Shown one piece after another: positions 24,365-33,362 of a stretch of 41,039 nt of DNA (positions are counted from its first letter, which is position 1; the number at the start of each line of letters is the position of its first letter). Made by a program: the position numbers and the translations under genes. The notes under the pieces were generated by a model. That model was not told the origin of the DNA, made no database searches, and saw only the letters and a program-made list of their open reading frames with translations. The DNA lies in assembly GCA_002257205.1 (NCBI GenBank), contig NCHM01000009.1, positions 1-41,039 of the forward strand. Direction: 5' to 3'. Source of the stretch: Rhizobiales bacterium 24-66-13. Lineage in GTDB: Bacteria; Pseudomonadota; Alphaproteobacteria; Rhizobiales; Xanthobacteraceae.

Positions 24365-26017
24365 GTGGCGAAGGAAAAAAGCGGCTATTATGGCAAGCGC
24401 AGGAAGTTCTGGACCTGGGGTTACGAAGACGAAGACAATTCCCAGGATGAAATTCAGGTCATGCGCGAGCGCGTGGAGCAACGGCTCGGCATCAAGGACA
24501 TCACCGTTCTTTCGGATCCGACCGTCGACGAGATCCAGCTGCACCCCTCGCGCATAAAGATTCCGCGGACGCTGGAGGATTTCTGCACTTCTCAGAAATG
24601 GGACCGGATTTCCCATACCTACGGCAAGGGTTTTAAGGACATGGTCCTGATCTACCGGCGCGAGTTCAGCCGCGCGCCGGACGTCGTCGCCTATCCGCGC
24701 GACGAAGAGGACATCGCCGCGGTCTTCGACTGGTGCGGCGAGAACGGCTATGCCTGCATTCCCTTCGGCGGCGGGTCGAGCGTCACCGGCGGCTTCTGGG
24801 CGCCCGAGCGTGACGCTTTTCCCGGCGTCGTCGTCATCGACCTCGGCAACCTCAACCAGGTTCTCGAGATCGACCCCGTGTCGCGCTGCGCGCGGATCCA
24901 GGCGGGCATTCTCGGACCCGCGCTCGAAGACCAGCTGAAACCGCACGGCCTCACCCTGCGCCATATTCCGCAATCGTGGGAATTCTCGTCGCTGGGCGGC
25001 TGGATCGCGACCCGCTCGTCGGGCCACTACGCGACCCACCTCACCCATATCGACGACATGGTTGAAAGCCTGCGCGTGGTCTCGCCTGCGGGCACGCTGC
25101 AGAATCGCCGCCTGCCCGGCTCGGGCGCCGGCCCCAATCCGGACCGCCTGTTCATCGGCTCGGAAGGCACGATGGGCATCATCACCGAAGCCTGGATGCG
25201 TCTTCAGGGGCGGGTGAAGTTCCGCGCCAATGCGTCGATTGCGTTCAAGACGTTCTACGAGGGCGCCAAGGCCGTCCGCCAGATCACCCAGGCCGGACTG
25301 TTCCCGGCGAACTGCCGCTATCTGGACGAGCAGGACGCCAAGTTTTACGGCGCCGGAGACGGCTCCGAGTCGGTCCTGCTGCTGGGGTTCGAATCCGCCG
25401 ACCATCCGGTGGATGCGTGGCTGGAGCGCGGCCTGGAAATCTGCCGTGATTTCGGCGGCGTAGTGAAGCAGCGCGCCGGCACCTCGGACAACGCGCTGGA
25501 GACCAGCCGCAGCGGCCCGCAAGGCAACTGGCGGCATCAGTTCAGGTATCTGCCGCGGCTGATGCACACGCGCGCAGCCATGGGGATCGTCAGCTTCACC
25601 TTCGAGACCGCCTACACCTGGGACCGGTTCGAGGAGGTGGACACCGAGATCATGCGTCGGATCCGGGCGGCCCAGCGGGAGCATCTCGGCGGCGGCATCA
25701 TCTGCCGCAGGTTCTCGTTCCTGTATCCCGACGGGCCGGCGCCCTATTACTCGATCATGGCGCCGTCGACCCATGACAACAGCCTCGAAGCCTATTCGCT
25801 GCTGCACAAGGTGGCGTCGGATGCGCTGATCGAGCTCGGGGCGACCTGCACCCACCACCATGCCGTCGGCAAGTCGTTCCGTCCCTGGTACGACAAGGAA
25901 GTCGATCCGCTGTTCCGTCGCGTGCTGACCGCTGCCAAGAACGAGCTCGACCCCAACTGGATCATGAATCCGGGACTTCTCATCGACAAGCCCGCAGGGG
26001 TGAAGGTCGTCGGATAG
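24365..26017 (+). CDS. FAD-linked oxidase (GlcD / alkyl-DHAP synthase-like)
   Basis: 550 residues from a GTG at 24365 preceded by GGGAGG (24352-24357, 7-nt spacing). The frame is open back to 24080, but that part contains the operator and has no family similarity; an ATG at 24338 is a weaker option. The FAD-binding type 4 (PP-loop) domain is clear: PFGGGSSVTGGFW, VVVIDLGNLNQVLEID, then SSLGGWIATRSSGHYAT and LFIGSEGTMGIITEAWM. The C-terminal domain has THHHAVGKSFRPWY and ends with the typical PNWIMNPGLLID. Relatives oxidise 2-hydroxy acids or act like alkyldihydroxyacetone-phosphate synthase, whose overall layout this one resembles. Substrate unproven. It is followed 14 bp later by the GST gene. 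Confidence 0.88.
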   Translation: MAKEKSGYYGKRRKFWTWGYEDEDNSQDEIQVMRERVEQRLGIKDITVLSDPTVDEIQLHPSRIKIPRTLEDFCTSQKWDRISHTYGKGFKDMVLIYRREFSRAPDVVAYPRDEEDIAAVFDWCGENGYACIPFGGGSSVTGGFWAPERDAFPGVVVIDLGNLNQVLEIDPVSRCARIQAGILGPALEDQLKPHGLTLRHIPQSWEFSSLGGWIATRSSGHYATHLTHIDDMVESLRVVSPAGTLQNRRLPGSGAGPNPDRLFIGSEGTMGIITEAWMRLQGRVKFRANASIAFKTFYEGAKAVRQITQAGLFPANCRYLDEQDAKFYGAGDGSESVLLLGFESADHPVDAWLERGLEICRDFGGVVKQRAGTSDNALETSRSGPQGNWRHQFRYLPRLMHTRAAMGIVSFTFETAYTWDRFEEVDTEIMRRIRAAQREHLGGGIICRRFSFLYPDGPAPYYSIMAPSTHDNSLEAYSLLHKVASDALIELGATCTHHHAVGKSFRPWYDKEVDPLFRRVLTAAKNELDPNWIMNPGLLIDKPAGVKVVG

Positions 26018-26031
26018 GGAATGAGCCAACA

Positions 26032-26721
26032 ATGATTGATCTATACTTCTGGCCGACGCCCAACGGCTACAAGGCAGCCATCATGCTTGCCGAGCTGGAT
26101 CTGCCGCATCGCGTCATTCCAGTGGACATAACCGCCGGAGAGCAGTTCAAGCCGGAGTTCCTGAAGATCAATCCGAACAACAAGGTGCCGGCCATCGTGG
26201 ATCACGATGGCCCGCGCCACACGCCTTATGCGGTTTTCGAATCCGCGGCCATCCTGATCTACCTCGCCGAAAAGACGGGGAAATTCATTCCGCAGGATCC
26301 TGAAGGGCGCTATGAGGCGCTGAAATGGCTCATCTTTCAGAATACGACGATGGGACCCATGCTGGGGCAGGCGCACCATTTCATGGTGTATGCGAATGAG
26401 AAGATCGACTACGCGATCGAACGGTATGACCGGGAAGTCGGCCGGATATACAACATTCTCGAACAGCGCCTTGGCGAGAATGAGTATCTCGCCGGCGCGT
26501 ACTCGATCGCCGACATCAGCACGTTTCCCTGGATTCGCACCCGGAAACTGCACCGCCGCGACTTGTCGGACTATCCGAACATCAATCGCTGGTACCAGGC
26601 GATCAAGGATCGTCCGGCAGTCCGGTCGGGCCTGAATACGCTGTCGGACAACAAGACATGGGAAGCAAAGCCGGGCACCGCGGCATGGAAGAACATGTTC
26701 GGAAAAAACGCGAAGCCGTAG
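26032..26721 (+). CDS. Glutathione S-transferase family protein (YfcG/YghU-like)
   Basis: 229 residues. The N-terminal thioredoxin-like domain begins MIDLYFWPTPNGYKAAIML. It has the cis-proline segment NNKVPAIVD and the glutathione-contacting FESAAILIYLAEKTG. The helical C-terminal domain contains YLAGAYSIADISTFPW. The WPTPNG active-site turn and Asn are typical of the YfcG/YghU (Nu-class) group, which have glutathione disulfide reductase activity and appear in some ether-cleavage pathways. It sits 14 bp after the FAD oxidase. It may reduce or cleave a glutathione adduct of an intermediate; that is inference. Confidence 0.88.
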   Translation: MIDLYFWPTPNGYKAAIMLAELDLPHRVIPVDITAGEQFKPEFLKINPNNKVPAIVDHDGPRHTPYAVFESAAILIYLAEKTGKFIPQDPEGRYEALKWLIFQNTTMGPMLGQAHHFMVYANEKIDYAIERYDREVGRIYNILEQRLGENEYLAGAYSIADISTFPWIRTRKLHRRDLSDYPNINRWYQAIKDRPAVRSGLNTLSDNKTWEAKPGTAAWKNMFGKNAKP

Positions 26722-26873
26722 TACGCATCTCAAAACCCGTTTGGATCGGGGACTGACGAGATGAGTGCCCCGTCCGGCCGGACGTTTTCTTCTTCGATAA
26801 AACTGTGCCCGGCCCACCCCTTCGCCGCGCAACCCGCCTGTGCCATGGGCAACCCGAGCGACTGGAGACGACG

Positions 26874-28304
26874 ATGCTGCATAGAAACCTCATTGGCGGC
26901 GAATGGGTGGCCGGCGAGGCCTCGGCCAACATCAACCCCTCCAACACCAACCAGGTCGTCGGCGAATATGCCCGCGCCAGCGCCGAAGACACCGCATCCG
27001 CCATCGCAGCCGCCAAGGCGGCGCTGCCCGCCTGGTCCCGCTCGCCGATCCTCGAGCGCCATGCGCTCCTGCGGAAGACCGCAGATGAAATCCTCGCCCG
27101 GAAGGATGAACTCGGCCGCCTGCTCGCCAGCGAGGAGGGCAAATCCCTGCCCGAAGCGATCGGCGAAGTGATGCGCGCCGGCCAGATCTTCGATTTCTTT
27201 GCCGGCGAGGTGCTGCGTCTTTCCGGCGAGGTCCTGCCCTCGGTGCGGCCGAATGTCGGCGTCGAGATCACCCGCGAGCCTGTCGGCGTGGTCGGCATCA
27301 TCACGCCTTGGAACTTCCCCATCGCCATTCCGGCCTGGAAGATGGCCCCGGCGCTCGCCTACGGCAACACCGTGGTGCTGAAGCCCGCAGACCTCGTGCC
27401 GGGCTCCGCATGGGCGCTTGTCGACATTCTCCACCGGGCGGGGGCGCCCGTCGGCGTCGTGAACCTGGTCATGGGCCGCGGCAGCGTGGTCGGCCAGACG
27501 CTGCTCGACAGCCCGGATGTCCATGCGCTGTCCTTCACCGGATCGGCCGACACCGGCAGGCGCGTCGCCCTCGCTTCCGTCGCGCACAAGCGGAAATTCC
27601 AGCTCGAAATGGGCGGCAAGAACCCCTTCGTCGTGCTGGACGACGCCGATCTGTCCGTCGCCGTGGAAGCCGCCGCCAATTCGTCCTTCTTCTCGACCGG
27701 CCAGCGCTGCACCGCATCCTCGCGCCTGATCGTGACCGAAGGTATCCACGACCGCTTCGTCGCCGCCCTGACGGAAAAGCTGAAGGGCCTAGTGGTGGAC
27801 GACGCATTGAAGGCCGGCACGCATATCGGGCCGGTCGTCGATGAAAGCCAGCTGAAGCAGGACATGGACTATATCGGGATCGGCCGCGACGAGGGCGCAC
27901 GGCTCGCCTTCGGCGGCGCGCGGCTGGCGCGGGAAACACCGGGCTTTTACCTGTCCCCCGCGCTCTTCATCGAAGCGACGAACGACATGCGCATCGTCCG
28001 CGAGGAAATCTTCGGGCCTGTCGCCGCCGTCATCCGCGTCAAGGACTATGACGAGGCGCTGGCCGTCGCCAACGACACCAGCTTCGGCCTGTCCTCCGGC
28101 ATCGCCACTACCAGCCTGAAGCACGCGACCCATTTCAAACGCAATTCGCAGGCCGGCATGGTCATGGTCAACCTGCCGACGGCCGGTGTCGACTTCCACG
28201 TCCCCTTCGGCGGCCGCAAGGGCTCGTCCTACGGCCCGCGCGAACAGGGCCGCTACGCCGCCGAATTCTACACCAGCGTCAAGACCGCCTATACGCTCGC
28301 ATAG
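26874..28304 (+). CDS. NAD(P)-dependent aldehyde dehydrogenase
   Basis: 476 residues from the ATG at 26874 (GGAG 7 bases upstream); a longer open frame to 26805 lacks family sequence. Active-site marks are the general base E245 in LEMGGKNP and the nucleophile C279 in GQRCTASS. Others are the cofactor region ITPWNFPIAIPAWK, SFTGSADTGRRV and the late motif EIFGPVAAVIRV. The beginning (NLIGGEWV) and overall sequence suggest the ketoglutaric-semialdehyde/succinate-semialdehyde group. It probably oxidises the aldehyde produced by the GMC enzyme. It is the last gene of the cluster and is followed directly by IS debris. Third-position GC is higher than in the preceding genes. Confidence 0.93.
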   Translation: MLHRNLIGGEWVAGEASANINPSNTNQVVGEYARASAEDTASAIAAAKAALPAWSRSPILERHALLRKTADEILARKDELGRLLASEEGKSLPEAIGEVMRAGQIFDFFAGEVLRLSGEVLPSVRPNVGVEITREPVGVVGIITPWNFPIAIPAWKMAPALAYGNTVVLKPADLVPGSAWALVDILHRAGAPVGVVNLVMGRGSVVGQTLLDSPDVHALSFTGSADTGRRVALASVAHKRKFQLEMGGKNPFVVLDDADLSVAVEAAANSSFFSTGQRCTASSRLIVTEGIHDRFVAALTEKLKGLVVDDALKAGTHIGPVVDESQLKQDMDYIGIGRDEGARLAFGGARLARETPGFYLSPALFIEATNDMRIVREEIFGPVAAVIRVKDYDEALAVANDTSFGLSSGIATTSLKHATHFKRNSQAGMVMVNLPTAGVDFHVPFGGRKGSSYGPREQGRYAAEFYTSVKTAYTLA

Positions 28305-28374
28305 GCAAGGCGACGCTTAGCCGCAAAGCATCGGCGATGATCCTGAAGGCCGGGTGTTAGCCGACGAGACGACG

Positions 28375-28431
28375 ACGCCTGCGCTCGATCCCGGCCGGGG
28401 TCGGACGAAGACGGGTGAACTCTGGGCTTAT
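28375..28431 (+). pseudogene. IS66 transposase (tnpC) scrap
   Basis: About 19 codons read TPALDPGRGRTKTGELWAY, matching the conserved DPGRGRTKTG-x-LW-x-Y segment of IS66 TnpC. Sequence on either side is unrelated. The surrounding 28305-28577 has no gene; a minus-strand frame of 66 codons there (28357-28557) is mostly the antisense of this scrap. Confidence 0.5.
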
Positions 28432-28577
28432 ATACCCCGACTCCGAGAGAATGCGGGTTTTGGGCTTTTCCAGCGTCGGGATTGGTGATTCAGTTTGGAG
28501 ATGTCCGGCCGGCTTCTCTCCCCCGATGATCGCGCGCATTTTCTGAAGGGTATCCATCCGGCGTGGGCCGCGGGGAC

Positions 28578-29321
28578 CTACTTTCCCGGGCGCGGTGGAT
28601 GTCGATGAGGTTGCGCATGCTTTCGATGCCGTATTCGGTGACCGGCCGCGACCGTCAGATTGATCCCGGTGATCGTGATCAGCCGCGCGATCGATGGATC
28701 GTCGATGACCGCTTGCGCCACCTCCCGGTCGAGAACCTCGAGGTCTTCTCCGAGACGGTCGAGTTCCCTCACATGCCGCTCGATCGCCGCCCGCTCGTCC
28801 GGCGGGAGCGGTTGTCGCACCAGCCAGTCCCGGCCCCGGCGATTGAACAGATCGGCATGGGGACAGCGCGGGATCAGATGCGCGTGCAGGATCGCATGCA
28901 CCTCATTCTTGATCCGGGTCCGATGCCGGACGACCTGCTCGCGCCGCGCGACCAGACGCCGAAGGCGCTCCGTCTCGGCATCGGGCGTCCACACCTCCGG
29001 CAGGAAGCCGGCCGCCCGAAGGCTCGCCAGAACGCCTGCGTCGATCTTGTCCGTCTTCACATGCGCATGCGCGATCGCCTTCACCTGAAGCGGATTGGCG
29101 ATGATCACGCGGGCGACGAAGGGCGATAGCACCCGCACCACTGCCATGGCGTTGCCTGTCGCCTCGACGACAACTTCGTCGTCACCGCGCAAACCCTTGC
29201 CGAAGCCTTCGAGCGCCGTGCGGGTCATGTCCACACGGCCGAGCCGAACGAGCCGGCCCTCATCCCAGGCCACCGCCTCCGCGAAGGTGCGGTGGATGTC
29301 CAGTCCGATCACACGTCTCAT
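28578..29321 (-). pseudogene. IS110-family transposase, 3'-truncated
   Basis: The frame starts at 29321 with a strong GGAGG and encodes the complete RuvC-like DEDD domain: GLDIHRTFAEAV with D8, EVVVEATGNA with the Glu, and KTDKIDAGVLASL with both Asp residues. The coiled-coil region follows. Similarity ends at LITITGINLTVAAG (about 28650), and the remaining about 25 codons are junk. The second (Transposase_20) domain carrying the catalytic serine is missing, so the enzyme should be inactive. Confidence 0.85.
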
Positions 29322-29540
29322 GACCTCCTCCGTCCAAAGAGAAGGGAGCGTGGGGCGACACGACACCTACGGATCCGCGCTCGCGGCGCAACCGGGCGAG
29401 TCGCAGAGGCGGCCAGCTACTAACGCGAGCTCGCAGCTCATCGTATAAATCGGCCTGCCCGCACTTCGTGCTCCCGGTGCCTCTGTCCCGGATGGTCGCA
29501 CCATACGCCAGGATCGCGACAATCCCAGCCGGATATCGGC
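29322..29540 (-). other. Non-coding leader of the IS110 relic (possible bridge-RNA region)
   Basis: About 220 bp upstream of the IS110 transposase start with no gene. In IS110-group elements the region between the left end and the recombinase encodes the bridge RNA. Several short hairpins can be drawn, for example GCAC-TTC-GTGC near 29460. I cannot define the element's left end, so the RNA itself is not called. Confidence 0.35.
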
Positions 29541-29802
29541 ACCGACCATCTCATACCGGTTACGAATGCCATCGAAGCCTTGAACGCCAAACTGCGCCGG
29601 GCCGTCCGGATCCGGGGTCATTTCCCGACGGATGAGGCCGCCACCAAGCTGATCTGGCTGGTCTTGCGCGAAACCACGGCCGAGTGGAAAATGGCCCCGC
29701 GCGAATGGGGTGAAGCAAAATCCCAGTTCGCCATCTTGTTCGAGGAACGCTTCATCGTCGCGTGAAGCTCAAACCGCCCCGGACACAAAAATTCAGACAC
29801 TC
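29541..29802 (+). pseudogene. IS256 (mutator-type) transposase C-terminal fragment with right end
   Basis: The frame reads VTNAIEALNAKLRRAVRIRG then HFPTDEAATKLIWLVL, WKMAPREWGEAKSQFAILF and a stop at 29765. That is the C-terminus of IS256-family transposases, including the conserved TNAIE(A/S)LN and EWKM-x-PREW motifs. The 37 bp after the stop (ending GACACTC at about 29802) look like the element's terminal region, abutting an interrupted IS630 gene. About three quarters of the transposase is gone. Confidence 0.75.
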
Positions 29803-30566
29803 CCAGTCGCGCAGGAAGCGATCCATCGCCTCGGTGCAGACCCGGGGCAGGGCCAGCGCGAACTCCTCCCCCGTGGCGGGGCGGACGGCCGCGAAGATAT
29901 AGGCCGAGGCGAAGCGCCTGTCGCAGAGCCCCCGCGGGCGCTGCCCGCGCATCCACCAGCGATGGCCCGTCCGGCCCTTCTGGCCGATCCTGGCCTCGCC
30001 CATGAACCAGAGCGCGATCCCCTGGTCCGGATGAGCCTCGGCGACCGCCTCTACGGCCGCGCGAAGCCCCTTTTTTCGAAGGCCGCGGCAGCCTTCGCAT
30101 CCCGCCTGGGGTGGGAGGCGCGCGCCTTCTGCCGCGACAGACCCAGACGGCGCACGACCCGCGACATCGATTGCGGGCACATCGTCTTGCCGAACCGCTC
30201 CTCGATGAAGCGGCACAGGTCCGGCAGGGTCCAGCTCGACGGCTCGCCCCGCTCCGGGTCGGGGCCGACCAGGACCCGATGAACCGGCATCGCCTGCTCG
30301 GCCTCGCTCAAGGTCTCCGGCCTGTACCCGTGTGGCCGGTCGATCAGGCCGGCCAGGCCTTCGGCGTTGAAGCGGATCACGGCATGGCGCAGCGACTGAC
30401 GCTCGATCCCCGCCACCCGCGCCGCATCCGCCCGGCTCATCCCCTCCAGCGCATTTGCGATCGCCAGCATCCGCTGCGCCGTTCGACCGGACCGCTCCTT
30501 CTTCGCCAGAGCCCGCAACTCACGTGGCGTCGCGAGATCAGGCCGGATCGCAAGACCTCGTCCCAT
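29803..30566 (-). pseudogene. IS630-family transposase, frameshifted and 3'-truncated
   Basis: The start at 30566 (GGAGGAAGA upstream) opens a helix-turn-helix N-terminal part (MSRADAARVAGIERQSLRHA, then LCRFIEERFGKTM and RRLGLSRQKARASHPRRD). At a run of six A (30071-30076 on the plus strand as T) the coding sequence passes into the -1 frame and continues with the DDE domain (ALWFMGEARIGQKGRTGHRW, GLCDRRFASAYIFAAVRP). The usual WFMDEARIG is WFMGEARIG here, so the first catalytic Asp is lost. It ends at MDRFLRDWE, where the IS256 end begins. Confidence 0.8.
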
Positions 30567-30659
30567 CGCAGATCTTCCTCCAAGAGGGGACCGGATTGAA
30601 TCAGAACCACCACAACCTGGAAACCCCTGCCCCCGAGTCACTCCACCAGAGCGGCGGTA

Positions 30660-32231
30660 TCAGGCCTTCCCCCGGGTGAAGGCGACGGCGACGATGGCGG
30701 CCACCAGCATCCAGCCCATGACGTAGAAGGCGTCGGCATAGCCCATGATGAGGGCCTGCTTCTGCGCCAGCCGGGCCAGCAGGATTTCCGCCTGGTGCAG
30801 CGCACGGGCCGGATCCGGCACGCCATGCTGGAGGAAATAGGCCTGCATGTCGCCGAGGAACTTCAGCGCCACCGGATCGGTGGAGGGGGCGGCGGCGCCG
30901 ATCATTTCGCCGTGGAACTCGGAGCGCCGGGTGATGATGGTGGAGAGCATCGCCGTGCCCAGCGACCCGCCGAGGTTGCGCGTCATGTTGAAAACACCGG
31001 AGGCCTGTCCGGAGATCGCCTGCGGAATGCCGATGAAGGCGATCATGGTCAGCGGGGTCATGGTCACCGCCTGGCCGACCCCGCGCACCAGGTTCGAATT
31101 CATGAACTGGTCGCCGGCGAAATTGGCGCTGAGATGGGTGTCCATGAAGCAGCTCGCCGCCATCACGCCGATCCCGAAGATGATCAGAACCCGCGGGTCG
31201 AAGTGCTTGATCAGCAGCGGCATGAAGGGGATGATGAAGAGTTGCGGGATCCCCGCCCAGGCCATCACCGCGCCCACCTGCTGGGCATCGTAGCCCTGGA
31301 CCTCGCTGAGATAGGTGGGCAGGACGTAGATCGAGCCGAAGATCAGCACACCGACCATGATGCCGGCCACCGTGCCCAGGGTAAAGTTGCGGTAGGCGAA
31401 CAGCCTAAGCTCGACCAGCGGCTTCTCCACCGTCAGCTCGATGACGACGAAGACGGCCAGCGCGATGCCCGCCACCAGTCCCAGCTTGACGATGTAGGGC
31501 GAGTCGAACCAGTTGTAGCGGTTCCCTTCGTTCAGCATGGTCTGCAGGCAGGACATGCCGACGATGAGGAAGATGATCCCCCACCAGTCGCCCTCGCGCA
31601 GCAGGCCGAGGCGTATGGGCGCGCGCTCCAGGGTCGGGTAGAGCAGCGCCAGCATCAGCGTGCCCGGCACCAGGTTGACGAAGAAGACGTAGCGCCAGCC
31701 GAAATGGGTGGTCAGCCAGCCGCCCAGGGTCGGGCCTATGGCCGGTCCGAAGGTGACGGTGAGGGCGAAGATCGCCATGCCGATGGCCTGCTGCCGCAGC
31801 GGCAGGTTCGACAGCACGAAGGTCATCGCCAAGGGGATCATGGCCCCGGCGGAAAAGCCCTGCAGCCCGCGCAGGACGATCATCTGGTCGAGGTTGGTGG
31901 TGAAGGCGCAGCCCATCGAGCAGAATAGGAACGCCACCGTGCCTCCAAGAAGGAAGCGGCGGAAGGAGAACACCCGGCTCAGATAGTCCGCCATCGGAAT
32001 CATGATCATCTCGCCCACCAGGTAGGCGGTGGAGATCCATGTGCCGTTGGCGATGCCGGTGCCGATGCCGCCCTCGATCTGCGGCAGCGAGGCGTTGGTG
32101 ACCTGGATGTCGAGGGAGCTCATCAGTGCCCCGAGCATGCAACCTACCATCGCGATCCAGGTCCGCACGCTGGCATTGGGCTCGCGCGCGGCGGAGGCCG
32201 TGCCGGCGGTCGTGTCGGCGGTCGCGGCCAT
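30660..32231 (-). CDS. emrB: DHA2-family MFS multidrug exporter (EmrB-like)
   Basis: 523 residues with about 14 membrane segments. The family motifs include LDIQVTNASLPQIEG near residue 40 (motif D1 of DHA2 proteins), GRxxG-like loop elements and motif C GPAIGPTLGGWLTTHFGW, characteristic of drug/H+ antiporters. EmrB-type pumps work with an EmrA adaptor and a TolC channel to expel hydrophobic compounds across both membranes. It starts 3 bp after the emrA stop, so the genes are translationally coupled. The 3' end is 94 bp from the IS630 relic, but the protein looks complete. Confidence 0.92.
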   Translation of the reverse strand: MAATADTTAGTASAAREPNASVRTWIAMVGCMLGALMSSLDIQVTNASLPQIEGGIGTGIANGTWISTAYLVGEMIMIPMADYLSRVFSFRRFLLGGTVAFLFCSMGCAFTTNLDQMIVLRGLQGFSAGAMIPLAMTFVLSNLPLRQQAIGMAIFALTVTFGPAIGPTLGGWLTTHFGWRYVFFVNLVPGTLMLALLYPTLERAPIRLGLLREGDWWGIIFLIVGMSCLQTMLNEGNRYNWFDSPYIVKLGLVAGIALAVFVVIELTVEKPLVELRLFAYRNFTLGTVAGIMVGVLIFGSIYVLPTYLSEVQGYDAQQVGAVMAWAGIPQLFIIPFMPLLIKHFDPRVLIIFGIGVMAASCFMDTHLSANFAGDQFMNSNLVRGVGQAVTMTPLTMIAFIGIPQAISGQASGVFNMTRNLGGSLGTAMLSTIITRRSEFHGEMIGAAAPSTDPVALKFLGDMQAYFLQHGVPDPARALHQAEILLARLAQKQALIMGYADAFYVMGWMLVAAIVAVAFTRGKA

Positions 32232-32234
32232 GGC

Positions 32235-33362
32235 TCAGCGCCCCGGCGCCGGACTGTCGGCCTCGAGATGGATGGTCGCCGTCACCGACATGCCCGGCCG
32301 CAGCCGGCCCTTGAGCGGATCGTCGGCATCGATGGTCACCTTCACCGGGACCCGCTGCACGATCTTGGTGAAGTTGCCGGTGGCGTTGTCGGGCGGCAGC
32401 AGGGCGAAGGTCTGGCCGGCGGCCGGGGCGATCGAGTTCACCGTGCCCTGCACCGTCCGGTCGGGGAAGGCGTCCACCGCCAGCGTCACCTTCTGCCCCG
32501 GCACGATGCCGGCAAGGTTGGTCTCCTTGACGTTGGCGACCACATGGACCTGGTGCAGCGGCACCACCGCCAGAAGCTGGGTGCCGGGCTGCACCAGCAT
32601 GCCCTTGCGCAGCGCCCGGTTGCCCACCACGCCGTCGACGGGCGCGCGCAAGGCCGTGCGGTCGAGCTGGAAGCGGGCCGTGGTGAACTGGGCCTTCGCC
32701 TGCTCCAGCGCCGCTTCGTTCGCGGCGAGGCTGGCGGTGAGAGTGTCGGTGCGGCGCTCGGTGGCGGCGAGGGCGGCGCGATGCAGGTTCAGGGTGGCGC
32801 GGGCCTGCCCGAGCTGGGAGGCCGCCTGCTGCTTGGCCTCCACGGTGCCGTAACGTTCGGCGGCGAGGGTGCTGGCGCGGTCCATCTGCTGCTGGGCGAA
32901 GGTCAGCGTCGCCTCGCTGACCGCGACCGAGGCGCGGGCTTCCTCGATGATTGCCGGCTGGGCGGCGAGCTCGGAGCGGACCTGCGCCACCAGCGCCTCA
33001 TCGCGGCGGATCGCCGCCTCGGCCTCGCGCACGGCGGCCTGGTACGGCACCGGGTCGATGGCGGCGAGGAGATCGCCCGCCTTCACCGGCTGGTTGTCCT
33101 GGACATGCACGGCGACGAGATAGCCGGGCACCTCAGGGGCGACCACCACGTAGTCGGCATGGACATAGGCGTCGTCGCTGGAGACCTCGTATTTCCAGAC
33201 CGTGAAATAGAGCCACGCCCCGTAGCCCGCTGCCGCGAGCACCAGGACTCCGAACACCGCCAGCAGCCCCATGGAGAGCCGGCTGCGACGGAACGCGGGG
33301 GCGGGCGCCCCCGCCTGAGACGCGGTGCCGGTGGACTCGGGACGGGCATGAACATCGGTCAT
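32235..33362 (-). CDS. emrA: HlyD-family periplasmic adaptor (EmrA-like)
   Basis: 375 residues from the ATG at 33362; an open frame to 33494 lacks family sequence. A single membrane segment (about 31-52, LSMGLLAVFGVLVLAAAGYG) is followed by the biotinyl-lipoyl half-motif (DDAYVHADYVVVAPEVPGYL) and a long helical hairpin (about 110-230, Ala/Gln/Glu-rich). The second lipoyl half (LRAPVDGVVGNRALRKGMLV) and a beta-barrel domain ending GMSVTATIHLE complete the adaptor. It bridges EmrB with the outer-membrane channel, plausibly the TolC-like protein encoded 4 kb away. First gene of the emrA-emrB pair. Confidence 0.92.
   Translation of the reverse strand: MTDVHARPESTGTASQAGAPAPAFRRSRLSMGLLAVFGVLVLAAAGYGAWLYFTVWKYEVSSDDAYVHADYVVVAPEVPGYLVAVHVQDNQPVKAGDLLAAIDPVPYQAAVREAEAAIRRDEALVAQVRSELAAQPAIIEEARASVAVSEATLTFAQQQMDRASTLAAERYGTVEAKQQAASQLGQARATLNLHRAALAATERRTDTLTASLAANEAALEQAKAQFTTARFQLDRTALRAPVDGVVGNRALRKGMLVQPGTQLLAVVPLHQVHVVANVKETNLAGIVPGQKVTLAVDAFPDRTVQGTVNSIAPAAGQTFALLPPDNATGNFTKIVQRVPVKVTIDADDPLKGRLRPGMSVTATIHLEADSPAPGR

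Noticed and set aside
24233-26032. 599-codon minus-strand frame
   Set aside because: Fully antisense to the FAD-linked oxidase, whose FAD-binding motifs and operator support the plus strand.
30795-31928. 377-codon plus-strand frame opposite emrB
   Set aside because: His/Asp/Arg-rich antisense of membrane-protein codons, a common artefact.
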